From Diogma glabrata (lineage: Eukaryota > Arthropoda > Insecta > Diptera > Cylindrotomidae): DNA of 64,000 bases. The DNA lies in NCBI GenBank assembly GCA_963693315.1, contig OY856186.1, positions 236,840,222 through 236,904,221 of the forward strand. Direction: 5' to 3'. The position numbers and the translations under genes were made by a program. Shown here piece after piece: positions 37,471-50,097 of this stretch. How positions within the stretch are numbered: the stretch's first letter is position 1; the number at the start of each line of letters is the position of its first letter. The notes beneath the pieces were generated by a model. That model made no database searches and was not told the DNA's origin. It saw only the letters and a program-made list of their open reading frames with translations.

Positions 37471-39719
37471 ATGGGAAAAAGTTCTGACATCTCAGGATAA
37501 TTTGGTATCGAGGAAATTCAGACCAATGTTACTTAAAATAAACACTTCTATGTGTTGATATTAACATAAAACGTAACTATTCTTTCGAAAACTGTATTTA
37601 AATGAAGTCTATCCTTATGTTTAGTAAAGAAACAAACAACTTCAGAATTGAATAGTAACCATTTCATCAAACCACATTGGGGTCACCATATATCGTGTTT
37701 TGGTGGAGATGTATATGAAATAAAACTATTAAACCAATATTATATAAATTCAATTATATATTTTATTTAATTATAAAAACAATTATTTTCATAATTTCAA
37801 AAACAAAGTTAACAAAATCAACGTAATTTAATTTTAGGTTCATGTGTGCGATATAATATATCGTACAAATTATAATCTTTTTCAATAATTTGATTTCATT
37901 TTGTTTATCAGTTCAGGTGTGTGTAGTCTTTCTTCCGAAATATCGCACTCAAGTAAGGTGTATTTTGATTTAATGCTTTTAAATTATACGAAGGGCTCAC
38001 CAGAGCTGGTGGAGATCAGATGAGTAAAAAAAAGGTCTGAATCATCGTCTGAAAACGAGTTTGATCAGAGCATAACTAATTGTAATGGAAATAAAAAAAA
38101 TAATCAATTTATAACTTGAAATAAAAACAATTGCATCATATTTTTCTGTGTTGTGTTCTAAAAACTACAACTACATAAAACTAAAATAAGAACTAAAAAG
38201 TAAATGTGCTGCAAGTATTTGCAGGAATAAATTTAAAATGGAGTTGCCAATAATCTTAATCAGGCATATTTCTTGATCGGGTAACGCATGGTATTTCTAA
38301 AGAATTAAAATCCGCATATAGAGTTATATGGAGGCTTATTTCTTCGAGCAATCAATAGCAATCAATTAATCACCAAGAAATATTCCATAACTTAGATTGA
38401 GGATGCTACCGTTGACTAAATACAGTTGATTCGCCAGCACACCTAATATATTACCTTGGATGGTGATTTCTCGTTGATATTGCAAGTTATACATGATATC
38501 TCAAGTTAGCTTGGACGGGATTAGCATATTTTCAAGCGAAAGCAAAAAAATTGTTTTTCGGACGATCCTAGCTGCGTCACCAAAATCTAAAAAAATTGCA
38601 TCCGATCCCGTTTGACAAATGTTATTCTTTTACTTATATCCCACACAATCTAGATTTTTTTCTAACTCTAGTGTTATACATTTTCACCACATAGTTAATT
38701 ACTGTAACAAAACATATCTGTTTGCATTTAACCAACATCACAATAAAACATTGTTTTCAATAATAATCTGACAATCATTATCTACGACAAGACAACATTA
38801 ATATCATCTTAAAATAATCCAACAATACACAATCTCCCTAAACGAAATCATAATTAATTATGATTTTATGCTATCGCTACAACACAATCCTAAATTTTGC
38901 ACCCACGTAATACAATACAACCACTGTCCATTAAAAAAATTAAAAAAAACCAAACCACAAATTATGTCATTAATTTTTCTTTTACTAATCCAAAGTGACT
39001 GCCATATCATTAAATTCTATAATTGATGGAATACACGTCATTAATCTTTATAACACTTATTAAATTTTTTTTTCTGCTGTAGAAAAAGTGAAGATTCAAT
39101 TATTAAAAATATTTTTGGGGGAAAAAATAATAAACCATTTTTTTCAAGGAGTTTAAACCATTTCGCAAGAATTAAAAACAAAAAACATCGAATTGCATCA
39201 TAATCAAGGCAAACATTAAGATTTCCATTTTCCTTATTATGATTTTTCATCTAAAAGAAAAAATATTATAAAATTAGTCTTAATTTTTATTATTTGTCTT
39301 TTGTAATATCTTTTGTTTAATTTTAAATATTTTATGTGCAATTTATTAACTAGGGAGGGTAGTAAAATAGGAAATTGAAGAATTAAATAATCGAAACAAA
39401 AAGGGTCTTCAGAGAGTGTCTTTCAATTAAGTTAGAAGAGATAAAAACTGAAGAAAGCTTAGGTAAAATGAAATCTTATAATATAAAAGAGAAGAGAAGC
39501 TTAAAAAAATTAGTGTTCATTTTTTATTAAACGGATTTAGTTGTTGTAGATTGTTAGTTTAATTTTCTTTTATTCTATTATAAAAAACTGTTTTGAAATC
39601 TGGAAAAACGTTTAACCTGGATAATATTTTTATATCCGGCTCGAAGGACCAAAAAATTTGTCTTTCTTTCTTATGAATAAGGATTACATTTTATTTTTCA
39701 CATTTTTTATTTATACAAT
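37471..39719. other. AT-rich DNA, nothing recognised
   Basis: No supported gene. One short minus frame (39041-39250) is low-complexity. Confidence 0.45.
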
Positions 39720-39732
39720 ATAATTATTATTA
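39720..39732. repeat. 13-bp direct repeat at left edge of satellite array
   Basis: ATAATTATTATTA, repeated at 52684-52696 on the far side of the array. It is a possible target-site duplication, but it is simple AT sequence. Confidence 0.4.
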
Positions 39733-39801
39733 TAAGAACTGAATCTAAAAAATTATGGTGCAAATTATGAAACTTTTTGCAATCCATACAATTTTAGAGC
39801 G

Positions 39802-39878
39802 ATCTAGTTTCGAACCAATGAGAAAATTTTTAAACTTTAAAAAAGTTTATCATTCTCATCAGGGCTAGCCGACTAGAT
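39802..39878 (-). ncRNA. Type III hammerhead ribozyme, monomer 1
   Basis: Read on the minus strand from 39878: stem III 5' strand ATCTAGT (39878-39872), then C17 (39871), completing a GUC triplet with cleavage before 39870. Stem I region GGCTAGCC is 39870-39863. CTGATGA (39862-39856) matches the CUGANGA core. Stem II opens with GAAT (39855-39852) and closes with GTTC just before the core. GAA is at 39811-39809, and the stem III 3' strand ACTAGAT (39808-39802) pairs perfectly with the first strand, including A15.1-U16.1. All conserved core positions are present. Stem I is very short as a hairpin (2-3 pairs), but its 8-bp palindrome could pair two ribozymes. Predicted product: unit-length 456-nt RNAs from tandem transcripts. 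Confidence 0.78.
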
Positions 39879-40257
39879 AAACTCTACCAAAAAATGTTAA
39901 CGCTAATGATTATAAACCAAAAATTAGGTTACAACTCTAGCGAAGTGTAAAAACAAAAAATTTACATAAACATACATTTAATAAATTCAGGTTTAGTCAA
40001 TTAATTTCTCTGGTGATCACTGTTTTGTTATACTCTAGATTTTCTAGTATTGAATAACAAAATTGTATCTGTGAGAAGAAGATGACTAGTCTTCACTTGT
40101 GTCTATTGACACATGATCAACAATTAATTCAGTAAATTATTTGTGATGTAACATCACCCCGATGGAAAATCTCCCATCAAGAATAATATAAGAACTGAAT
40201 CTAAAAAATTATGGTGCAAATTATGAAACTTTTTGCAATCCATACAATTTTAGAGCG

Positions 40258-40334
40258 ATCTAATTTCGAACCAATGAGAAAATTTTTAAACTTTAAAAAA
40301 GTTTATCATTCTCATCAGGGCTAGCCGACTAGAT
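40258..40334 (-). ncRNA. Hammerhead ribozyme, monomer 2
   Basis: The core is unchanged. One C-to-U change beside GAA converts a stem III C-G pair to U.G, which keeps pairing. Confidence 0.75.
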
Positions 40335-40713
40335 AAACTCTACCAAAAAATGTTAACGCTAATGATTATAAACCAAAAATTAGGTTACAACTCTAGCGAA
40401 GTGTAAAAACAAAAAATTTACATAAACATACATTTAATAAATTCAGGTTTAGTCAATTAATTTCTCTGGTGATCACTGTTTTGTTATACTCTAGATTTTC
40501 TAGTATTGAATAACAAAATTGTATCTGTGAGAAGAAGATGACTAGTCTTCACTTGTGTCTATTGACACATGATCAACAATTAATTCAGTAAATTATTTGT
40601 GATGTAACATCACCCCGATGGAAAATCTCCCATCAAGAATAATATAAGAACTGAATCTAAAAAATTATGGTGCAAATTATGAAACTTTTTGCAATCCATA
40701 CAATTTTAGAGCG

Positions 40714-40790
40714 ATCTAGTTTCGAACCAATGAGAAAATTTTTAAACTTTAAAAAAGTTTATCATTCTCATCAGGGCTAGCCGACTAGAT
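40714..40790 (-). ncRNA. Hammerhead ribozyme, monomer 3
   Basis: Core and stems identical to monomer 1. Confidence 0.75.
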
Positions 40791-41169
40791 AAACTCTACC
40801 AAAAAATGTTAACGCTAATGATTATAAACCAAAAATTAGGTTACAACTCTAGCGAAGTGTAAAAACAAAAAATTTACATAAACATACATTTAATAAATTC
40901 AGGTTTAGTCAATTAATTTCTCTGGTGATCACTGTTTTGTTATACTCTAGATTTTCTAGTATTGAATAACAAAATTGTATCTGTGAGAAGAAGATGACTA
41001 GTCTTCACTTGTGTCTATTGACACATGATCAACAATTAATTCAGTAAATTATTTGTGATGTAACATCACCCCGATGGAAAATCTCCCATCAAGAATAATA
41101 TAAGAACTGAATCTAAAAAATTATGGTGCAAATTATGAAACTTTTTGCAATCCATACAATTTTAGAGCG

Positions 41170-41246
41170 ATCTAGTTTCGAACCAATGAGAAAATTTTTA
41201 AACTTTAAAAAAGTTTATCATTCTCATCAGGGCTAGCCGACTAGAT
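41170..41246 (-). ncRNA. Hammerhead ribozyme, monomer 4
   Basis: Core and stems identical to monomer 1. Confidence 0.75.
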
Positions 41247-41625
41247 AAACTCTACCAAAAAATGTTAACGCTAATGATTATAAACCAAAAATTAGGTTAC
41301 AACTCTAGCGAAGTGTAAAAACAAAAAATTTACATAAACATACATTTAATAAATTCAGGCTTAGTCAATTAATTTCTCTGGTGATCACTGTTTTGTTATA
41401 CTCTAGATTTTCTAGTATTGAATAACAAAATTGTATCTGTGAGAAGAAGATGACTAGTCTTCACTTGTGTCTATTGACACATGATCAACAATTAATTCAG
41501 TAAATTATTTGTGATGTAACATCACCCCGATGGAAAATCTCCCATCAAGAATAATATAAGAACTGAATCTAAAAAATTATGGTGCAAATTATGAAACTTT
41601 TTGCAATCCATACAATTTTAGAGCG

Positions 41626-41702
41626 ATCTAGTTTCGAACCAATGAGAAAATTTTTAAACTTTAAAAAAGTTTATCATTCTCATCAGGGCTAGCCGACTAG
41701 AT
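41626..41702 (-). ncRNA. Hammerhead ribozyme, monomer 5
   Basis: Core and stems identical to monomer 1. Confidence 0.75.
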
Positions 41703-42081
41703 AAACTCTACCAAAAAATGTTAACGCTAATGATTATAAACCAAAAATTAGGTTACAACTCTAGCGAAGTGTAAAAACAAAAAATTTACATAAACATACA
41801 TTTAATAAATTCAGGTTTAGTCAATTAATTTCTCTGGTGATCACTGTTTTGTTATACTCTAGATTTTCTAGTATTGAATAACAAAATTGTATCTGTGAGA
41901 AGAAGATGACTAGTCTTCACTTGTGTCTATTGACACATGATCAACAATTAATTCAGTAAATTATTTGTGATGTAACATCACCCCGATGGAAAATCTCCCA
42001 TCAAGAATAATATAAGAACTGAATCTAAAAAATTATGGTGCAAATTATGAAACTTTTTGCAATCCATACAATTTTAGAGCG

Positions 42082-42153
42082 ATCTAGTTTCGAACCAATG
42101 AGAAAATTTTTAAACTTTAAAAAAGTTTATCATTCTCATCAGGGCTAGCCGAT
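42082..42153 (-). pseudogene. Inactivated hammerhead, monomer 6
   Basis: A 5-base deletion removes CTAGT from the 5' strand of stem III. The CUGAUGA and GAA boxes remain, but stem III can no longer form beyond its first pair, so cleavage is not expected. Confidence 0.75.
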
Positions 42154-42532
42154 AAACTCTACCAAAAAATGTTAACGCTAATGATTATAAACCAAAAATT
42201 AGGTTACAACTCTAGCGAAGTGTAAAAACAAAAAATTTACATAAACATACATTTAATAAATTCAGGTTTAGTCAATTAATTTCTCTGGTGATCACTGTTT
42301 TGTTATACTCTAGATTTTCTAGTATTGAATAACAAAATTGTATCTGTGAGAAGAAGATGACTAGTCTTCACTTGTGTCTATTGACACATGATCAACAATT
42401 AATTCAGTAAATTATTTGTGATGTAACATCACCCCGATGGAAAATCTCCCATCAAGAATAATATAAGAACTGAATCTAAAAAATTATGGTGCAAATTATG
42501 AAACTTTTTGCAATCCATACAATTTTAGAGCG

Positions 42533-42609
42533 ATCTAGTTTCGAACCAATGAGAAAATTTTTAAACTTTAAAAAAGTTTATCATTCTCATCAGGGCTAGC
42601 CGACTAGAT
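42533..42609 (-). ncRNA. Hammerhead ribozyme, monomer 7
   Basis: Core and stems identical to monomer 1. Confidence 0.75.
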
Positions 42610-42988
42610 AAACTCTACCAAAAAATGTTAACGCTAATGATTATAAACCAAAAATTAGGTTACAACTCTAGCGAAGTGTAAAAACAAAAAATTTACATAA
42701 ACATACATTTAATAAATTCAGGCTTAGTCAATTAATTTCTCTGGTGATCACTGTTTTGTTATACTCTAGATTTTCTAGTATTGAATAACAAAATTGTATC
42801 TGTGAGAAGAAGATGACTAGTCTTCACTTGTGTCTATTGACACATGATCAACAATTAATTCAGTAAATTATTTGTGATGTAACATCACCCCGATGGAAAA
42901 TCTCCCATCAAGAATAATATAAGAACTGAATCTAAAAAATTATGGTGCAAATTATGAAACTTTTTGCAATCCATACAATTTTAGAGCG

Positions 42989-43065
42989 ATCTAGTTTCGA
43001 ACCAATGAGAAAATTTTTAAACTTTAAAAAAGTTTATCATTCTCATCAGGGCTAGCCGACTAGAT
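42989..43065 (-). ncRNA. Hammerhead ribozyme, monomer 8
   Basis: Core and stems identical to monomer 1. Confidence 0.75.
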
Positions 43066-43444
43066 AAACTCTACCAAAAAATGTTAACGCTAATGATTAT
43101 AAACCAAAAATTAGGTTACAACTCTAGCGAAGTGTAAAAACAAAAAATTTACATAAACATACATTTAATAAATTCAGGCTTAGTCAATTAATTTCTCTGG
43201 TGATCACTGTTTTGTTATACTCTAGATTTTCTAGTATTGAATAACAAAATTGTATCTGTGAGAAGAAGATGACTAGTCTTCACTTGTGTCTATTGACACA
43301 TGATCAACAATTAATTCAGTAAATTATTTGTGATGTAACATCACCCCGATGGAAAATCTCCCATCAAGAATAATATAAGAACTGAATCTAAAAAATTATG
43401 GTGCAAATTATGAAACTTTTTGCAATCCATACAATCTTAGAGCG

Positions 43445-43521
43445 ATCTAGTTTCGAACCAATGAGAAAATTTTTAAACTTTAAAAAAGTTTATCATTCTC
43501 ATCAGGGCTAGCCGACTAGAT
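43445..43521 (-). ncRNA. Hammerhead ribozyme, monomer 9
   Basis: Core and stems identical. A T-to-C change lies just outside the motif (about 43436). Confidence 0.75.
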
Positions 43522-43900
43522 AAACTCTACCAAAAAATGTTAACGCTAATGATTATAAACCAAAAATTAGGTTACAACTCTAGCGAAGTGTAAAAACAAA
43601 AAATTTACATAAACATACATTTAATAAATTCAGGTTTAGTCAATTAATTTCTCTGGTGATCACTGTTTTGTTATACTCTAGATTTTCTAGTATTGAATAA
43701 CAAAATTGTATCTGTGAGAAGAAGATGACTAGTCTTCACTTGTGTCTATTGACACATGATCAACAATTAATTCAGTAAATTATTTGTGATGTAACATCAC
43801 CCCGATGGAAAATCTCCCATCAAGAATAATATAAGAACTGAATCTAAAAAATTATGGTGCAAATTATGAAACTTTTTGCAATCCATACAATTTTAGAGCG

Positions 43901-43977
43901 ATCTAGTTTCGAACCAATGAGAAAATTTTTAAACTTTAAAAAAGTTTATCATTCTCATCAGGGCTAGCCGACTAGAT
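43901..43977 (-). ncRNA. Hammerhead ribozyme, monomer 10
   Basis: Core identical. The same monomer carries the 27-bp deletion elsewhere (near 44215). Confidence 0.75.
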
Positions 43978-44329
43978 AAACTCTACCAAAAAATGTTAAC
44001 GCTAATGATTATAAACCAAAAATTAGGTTACAACTCTAGCGAAGTGTAAAAACAAAAAATTTACATAAACATACATTTAATAAATTCAGGTTTAGTCAAT
44101 TAATTTCTCTGGTGATCACTGTTTTGTTATACTCTAGATTTTCTAGTATTGAATAACAAAATTGTATCTGTGAGAAGAAGATGACTAGTCTTCACTTGTG
44201 TCTATTGACACATGATGATGTAACATCACCCCGATGGAAAATCTCCCATCAAGAATAATATAAGAACTGAATCTAAAAAATTATGGTGCAAATTATGAAA
44301 CTTTTTGCAATCCATACAATTTTAGAGCG

Positions 44330-44406
44330 ATCTAGTTTCGAACCAATGAGAAAATTTTTAAACTTTAAAAAAGTTTATCATTCTCATCAGGGCTAGCCGA
44401 CTAGAT
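44330..44406 (-). ncRNA. Hammerhead ribozyme, monomer 11
   Basis: Core and stems identical to monomer 1. Confidence 0.75.
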
Positions 44407-44785
44407 AAACTCTACCAAAAAATGTTAACGCTAATGATTATAAACCAAAAATTAGGTTACAACTCTAGCGAAGTGTAAAAACAAAAAATTTACATAAACA
44501 TACATTTAATAAATTCAGGCTTAGTCAATTAATTTCTCTGGTGATCACTGTTTTGTTATACTCTAGATTTTCTAGTATTGAATAACAAAATTGTATCTGT
44601 GAGAAGAAGATGACTAGTCTTCACTTGTGTCTATTGACACATGATCAACAATTAATTCAGTAAATTATTTGTGATGTAACATCACCCCGATGGAAAATCT
44701 CCCATCAAGAATAATATAAGAACTGAATCTAAAAAATTATGGTGCAAATTATGAAACTTTTTGCAATCCATACAATTTTAGAGCG

Positions 44786-44862
44786 ATCTAGTTTCGAACC
44801 AATGAGAAAATTTTTAAACTTTAAAAAAGTTTATCATTCTCATCAGGGCTAGCCGACTAGAT
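44786..44862 (-). ncRNA. Hammerhead ribozyme, monomer 12
   Basis: Core and stems identical. This is the monomer interrupted further on by the LTR element. Confidence 0.75.
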
Positions 44863-45072
44863 AAACTCTACCAAAAAATGTTAACGCTAATGATTATAAA
44901 CCAAAAATTAGGTTACAACTCTAGCGAAGTGTAAAAACAAAAAATTTACATAAACATACATTTAATAAATTCAGGTTTAGTCAATTAATTTCTCTGGTGA
45001 TCACTGTTTTGTTATACTCTAGATTTTCTAGTATTGAATAACAAAATTGTATCTGTGAGAAGAAGATGACTA

Positions 45073-45077
45073 GTCTT
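45073..45077. repeat. 5-bp target-site duplication (GTCTT), left
   Basis: GTCTT is repeated at 50098-50102 directly after the other LTR. Removing the element and one copy restores a continuous satellite monomer. Confidence 0.9.
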
Positions 45078-45355
45078 TGTAATAGTTGCTATTGTAACCA
45101 TTTGCCCATGTAATCCCAAAGCTCACAAAATAATAATTAATAGTAGAATTTAAGATATTTATTAATATTTATTTATAAGGTAAAGATTATAGATAAATGA
45201 TGTTTCCTCGTCCACGGTTCACGATTGAGAGAGCGATCGATTTCAATTTCTATTTTTACAATCAACATCAAAATAACAGTAACAATATAAAAAATAATTA
45301 GAACTTGATTATTCTACAGGGAAGTGCAACTTAACGTTTACGTAGGTACATAGCA
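45078..45355 (-). repeat. 3' LTR (278 bp)
   Basis: TGTAATAGTTGC... to ...GGTACATAGCA on the plus strand. Same sequence as 49820-50097. Confidence 0.95.
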
Positions 45356-45372
45356 CTCTTCTCCTCTTTAAA
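45356..45372 (-). promoter_or_regulatory. Polypurine tract
   Basis: The minus strand reads AAAGAGGAGAAGAG immediately upstream of the 3' LTR, as expected for plus-strand DNA priming. Confidence 0.75.
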
Positions 45373-45573
45373 AGAAATCAATCCTCAATCAACCATTAAT
45401 CTAAGAAATTATATAATTCAAAATTATTTAAAGTACTAAAAAAAATTTAACAATTTAACAAAATTAAAACAATTGTAAACATTAATAACAATTTTAAAAT
45501 TTAACAAAATTTAACATATCAATTTAACATCTCAACAATTTATATGACAAAATCTAAGTGACAACAAAAAAAA

Positions 45574-48500
45574 TTAATTTTGAATTCGATTCCGCGGCTT
45601 ATCTCGCAATAAATATCTAGTTCTCTTGGATCTCGGATGCCATACATAATTCTCCTCCCGTTTTCTTTTATTACGCCTTGCATCGTCGATAGGTTCAGGA
45701 AGTAAATTTTTAAACAATGAACTGGTTGGTGAATATTGTATGAAATTTCTTCTTCTTTGGAAGACTTTTAGTTGGTCTCTATGAGCTGTTCTAGTGTTCC
45801 CGTTAATAGATATTAAATATACAAATTTTGAAATACGTTTAATGACTTTCCCTAAAATAAATTTATCAAATTTACGGTTAAATTTATTGTAATATAGAAT
45901 CTCCTGTCCAATACCTAAATCGAAATTATTTTTATAAACTTCCTTAAACTTTCTTGTGTTATTTTCAATATTAAATCTCACCTGTTTCGGGAAAGGTTTA
46001 GAAATGTTTTTAATTTATTTGCTTAAACATGATCTATTACTTACCAAGGATAGTAATGTTTTCGGTTTATTTACGAAAATGAGGTCAGCGGGTGCTTTGC
46101 CAGTGACTGTAGAAGGTGTATTTCTATAGGAGAACAAAAAGTTGAGAATTTGGGATTGAATATCTAGCGTACAGTTATCCGATAAATTCTTACGTAACAA
46201 CGCCTTAACCGTTTGAACACCGCGTTCCGCCAACCCATTACTTTGCGGGTGGTACGGTGGACTATGTTTTAAAATAATACCATGAGACTGGCAGAATCGT
46301 TCAAACATTATTGAATTAAATGGCGGTCCATTATCACATACAATGACATTAGCAAAACCAAAATTTGCGAATTGTATTTTCAGCTTGTCTAAGACATTCC
46401 GTGCATCGGTTTTATATAATAAGTAAATATCCGCCCATTTGCTGAAATCATCCATAGAAATTAAGAAATGATATTTTCCAAACTGCAATAAATCCAAATG
46501 TATTCTATCAAACGGTTTTGTAGTTGGTTCCCAAGTACTAGTGGGACAGTCAGGTACCATTTTTCTATTGACATTACAACTTTTGCAAGTGTTAATAAAC
46601 ATGGTAATGTCTTTATCTAGACCAAGCCACCAGACTGAGGATCTAGCCAATAGTTTGGATCTAACAATACCCGGATGTTCCCGATGAAGCAATTCCAAAA
46701 TATTTTTGTGGTATATTGAGGGAATTAAAATTCTATCTCCGAAATAAATACAATTATCCTCACATGATAGAGAGTCAGAAATTCGATAATATGGTTTGAG
46801 TTCCAATGGGATACTCGTCTTTGGCCAACCGTTTACTATATATTCATGAACTCGCACTAAAATTTCATCTTTCATTGTTGCTTCAGCAATTTGAATTTTA
46901 GTCAATGGGCTTTCGCACTCAGAATTAAAAGAATGAATATCTAAATCAGTAAACGAATTAATAGAATATTCATCAACTTCCGTAGGTTTATCTAGTGGTA
47001 ACCGAGATAAGGCATCAGCATTGCACATGAGCGAGCTTTTCCGATAACGAATCTCGTATTGATACATCGATAAAATTATAGCCCAACGTTGTAATCTCGC
47101 TGCTGCTACAGCGGATAGATTTTTTGAATTACTGAAAATATGTTTTAAAGGCCGATGATCACTGTAAATGACAAAGGGTTTCCCAAAAATATATTTATTA
47201 AATTTTCGTACCGCAAAAAGTATCGCGAGAGCCTCTCTATGTAACTGACTATAGTTCCTTTCTGAGACACTTAATGTGGATGACGCAAATAAAACTGGCC
47301 GTTCTTTGCCATCAATTATGTGTGCCAATACTGCACCAACTCCATATGGGCTGGCATCACAGGAAATCACAATTGGTTTCTGCGGATCATAGTGTGTTAA
47401 AATATTATCACAATGCAACAAAAAGGATTTACAATTGTTAAATGATTTTTCACAATCATTGCTCCACACAAACTTGGAATCTTTTCGCAAAAGTTCGTAT
47501 AACGGATGTAAGTGTAAGGCAAGATTTGGAATAAATTTTCCATAATATGTAATCATACCTAAAAATGATTTAAGTTCCGAAATATTTTTAGGGCTACGTG
47601 CCTTTTCAATGGCTTCCAGTTTTTCTGGATTTGGACGAAGTCCGGCTGCTGAAATAATATGGCCAAGATATTTAACCTTATCTTTAAAAAATTCGCATTT
47701 ACCAAAATTGCATTTAATATTATGCTGTTTTAATCTGTTAAGAACTAAAATAAGTTTTTGATAAAGTTCTTCTTGTGTTTTACTGCCTATCAATATATCA
47801 TCGAGATATATTTCGACACCGTTAATATCTTTAAGTACCGTTTCCATTATCCTTTGAAATATGGATGGTGCAGAATTTACCCCGAATGGGAGACGCTGAA
47901 ATTGGAATAATCCCTTGTGGGTATTTATAGTTAATAAAGGTTTCGACCTTTCAGAAACCGAAAGCTGTTGATAAGCTCCTTTCAGGTCAAGAACGCAAAA
48001 ATGAGAATAATTTGCCAACGAAGCTAATACTTCATCAATAATAGGAAGAGGATAATGCTCCGTTGTCAAATATCTATTTATAGTAATTTTAAAATCGCAG
48101 CAAATTCTGATACTTCCATCAGGTTTAGCTACTACCACTATAGGTGAAGCCCAGTCGCTGGATGTAACTGGTTTTAAAATTGATTTTGACACCATCAGTT
48201 CGAGCTCTTTTTCCACTTGATCACGTAATCTAAAAGGTAAATTATATGATCGATGGAAAATTGGGTGTGCATCATCTTTCAAAACCAAGTCAGCTTCAAA
48301 TCCCAAAATAGGATCAGAATTACTATTACAATCAAAAACACTGGGAAATAAATTGCGTACCTTGCTTATGTTATCCGATAATTGAGAAGTAACTTTGTTC
48401 ACAAATGTTGTGTCGATTGCATTATTATCTTCATAAGCAATTTCAAAAAATTTTTGCCAGTTAGGGTATATCAAATCCATCCAGTTTCGACCCATAATTG

Positions 48501-49635
48501 GATAACATGGTTTATTTGTTCGGACAACTGTTAAAACGGTATTATGTTTTATGTTTCTTGCTTCTACATTCACGGCAAAACCTCCGACAACCTCCACATT
48601 ACTACCTGAAAGTAATTTTACAAAATTAATATTAGTATATTGTTTAATATGATAATTGGAAAAATATTTATTATAAGTAAGAAAATCTATTACGGAAAGA
48701 CATGCGCCGGAATCACACTCAAAATCAATTTTAATATTTTCTACTTTTAAGCTAACATAAACTGGTGGTTTTGTTAATATTTCTAAACTAAACTGATTTA
48801 TTCTTAAGTTATTAAAATTTAAATTATTTACGTCCCTTTTTGAACATCTCTTTGCATGATGACCCACACTTCCACAGTTGAAGCATTTCATTCGTACACC
48901 AGGGCAGCGATTGGAAGAATGGTTGTATGGACATCTAGAACATTGATGTGTTGATCTTGAACCTGATCGTGAATTTGTACGATAAGTACTATATTTAGAC
49001 GAACTTCTTCTTCGATTAAAACTCCGAAATCTTGATCGATTACGTGGCCTTGAATATTGGTGACGTGATTGATCATTCGATTGAATTAAATTTATCCCAA
49101 TAGCTGTATCTTCTCGTATCTTTCTCTGTTCAATTCCGGTTAACTCCAAATGTATAGCATACTCACTAGCTTTTTGAAAAGTGCTATTTTCATCGCATTT
49201 ATTTAACAAAATACCTTGAATATTTTGGTCTTTAAGTCCAGTAACAAACTTATCGCGAAGCATACGGTCTAAAAACGCTTTGTACTCACACGTGGTTGCG
49301 AGAGTTTTTAATTCAATGATATATTCCGAAATAGTTTCATTTGGTAACTGGTCACGTTTGAGAAATTTGAAGCTTTCCGCTATTAAATTCCTTGTTGGCT
49401 TAAAATGTGTTTTAAGAATAGTCTCAATTTCTTTAAAACTCTTTTCCGTTGGATCATCAGGATACATTAATTTTCTCAATATACTAAACGTTTCACCTCC
49501 AATTAACGTGAGAAACAAGGAAACTTTTTGTTCTTCTTTTGTTGCATTGCATTTAAATATTTCTTTCATTCGCATCAAATACTCTTCAAAATCTGAACCG
49601 GGAATAAAATTTTCGATCGTACCAATGAACGGCAT
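45574..49635 (-). pseudogene. Gag-pol polyprotein with one in-frame stop in integrase
   Basis: ATG at 49635 opens 1206 codons to TAA at 46017-46015. The same frame then continues without shift to 45574. Gag spans about 1-250, with an Arg/Ser-rich stretch and a CCHC zinc knuckle (CFNCGSVGHHAKRC, 251-264). The protease has DSGA (308-311). RT has LPFG and YLDD (610-613). RNase H has DAS (760-762). Integrase has the H984, H987, C1017, C1020 zinc set and D1048, D1101, E1137 catalytic triad. The stop at codon 1207 falls after the integrase core and cuts off a basic C-terminal domain (up to 45574) with an SH3-like VYLIS...R.QLK segment. The result is either a dead copy or UAA read-through; a single C-to-T change would suffice to create it. 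Products would act in virus-like particles and copy and integrate element DNA. Confidence 0.9.
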
Positions 49636-49806
49636 ATTTGAAATATTTTATATAAAACATCCAATTACAAAAAAAATTACGAATGAAACTAGCAGTAATT
49701 TAAATATTTGTTGTATCACAAAACTATTCACCAAATTATTTTTTTTTAACACAAATTTTGAAGCACAATATTTACCATTATAGTGTTGCTTGAAAATCTC
49801 CATTTT

Positions 49807-49819
49807 CCTCTGTCGCCAA
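49807..49819 (-). promoter_or_regulatory. Primer-binding site
   Basis: On the minus strand, TGGCGACAGAGG starts one base after the 5' LTR. The leading TGG matches the CCA end of a tRNA primer; the specific tRNA is not identified. Confidence 0.65.
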
Positions 49820-50097
49820 TGTAATAGTTGCTATTGTAACCATTTGCCCATGTAATCCCAAAGCTCACAAAATAATAATTAATAGTAGAATTTAAGATAT
49901 TTATTAATATTTATTTATAAGGTAAAGATTATAGATAAATGATGTTTCCTCGTCCACGGTTCACGATTGAGAGAGCGATCGATTTCAATTTCTATTTTTA
50001 CAATCAACATCAAAATAACAGTAACAATATAAAAAATAATTAGAACTTGATTATTCTACAGGGAAGTGCAACTTAACGTTTACGTAGGTACATAGCA
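49820..50097 (-). repeat. 5' LTR (278 bp)
   Basis: Identical by eye to 45078-45355. It should carry the promoter for the minus-strand transcript. Confidence 0.95.

Larger units (their letters stand above)
39732..45077 (-). repeat. Tandem array of a 456-bp hammerhead satellite (left block, ribozyme on minus strand)
   Basis: Monomer starts (ATAAGAACTGAATCT) occur at 39732, 40188, 40644, 41100, 41556, 42012, 42463, 42919, 43375, 43831, 44260 and 44716. The period is 456 except 451 (5-bp deletion) and 429 (27-bp deletion). Copies are almost identical, with a C/T variant near CAGG(C/T)TTAG scattered without order. Each monomer has no ORF but encodes a hammerhead motif and several short perfect hairpins. 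The block is cut at 45077 by the LTR element and resumes at 50098. Confidence 0.97.
45078..50097 (-). mobile_element. Ty3/gypsy (Mag-like) LTR retrotransposon, 5.0 kb, recent insertion
   Basis: 278-bp LTRs with TG...CA ends flank one gag-pol frame on the minus strand. There is a candidate primer-binding site (TGGCGACAGAGG, minus strand, about 49818-49807) and a polypurine tract. No envelope gene is present. The LTRs read as identical throughout and a 5-bp target duplication is intact, so insertion was recent. The fused gag-pol frame and lack of env suggest the Mag lineage of Ty3/gypsy. It inserted into a hammerhead satellite monomer. Confidence 0.95.

Noticed and set aside
49280..49783. Plus-strand 167-residue frame
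   Set aside because: It is antisense to gag of the LTR element.
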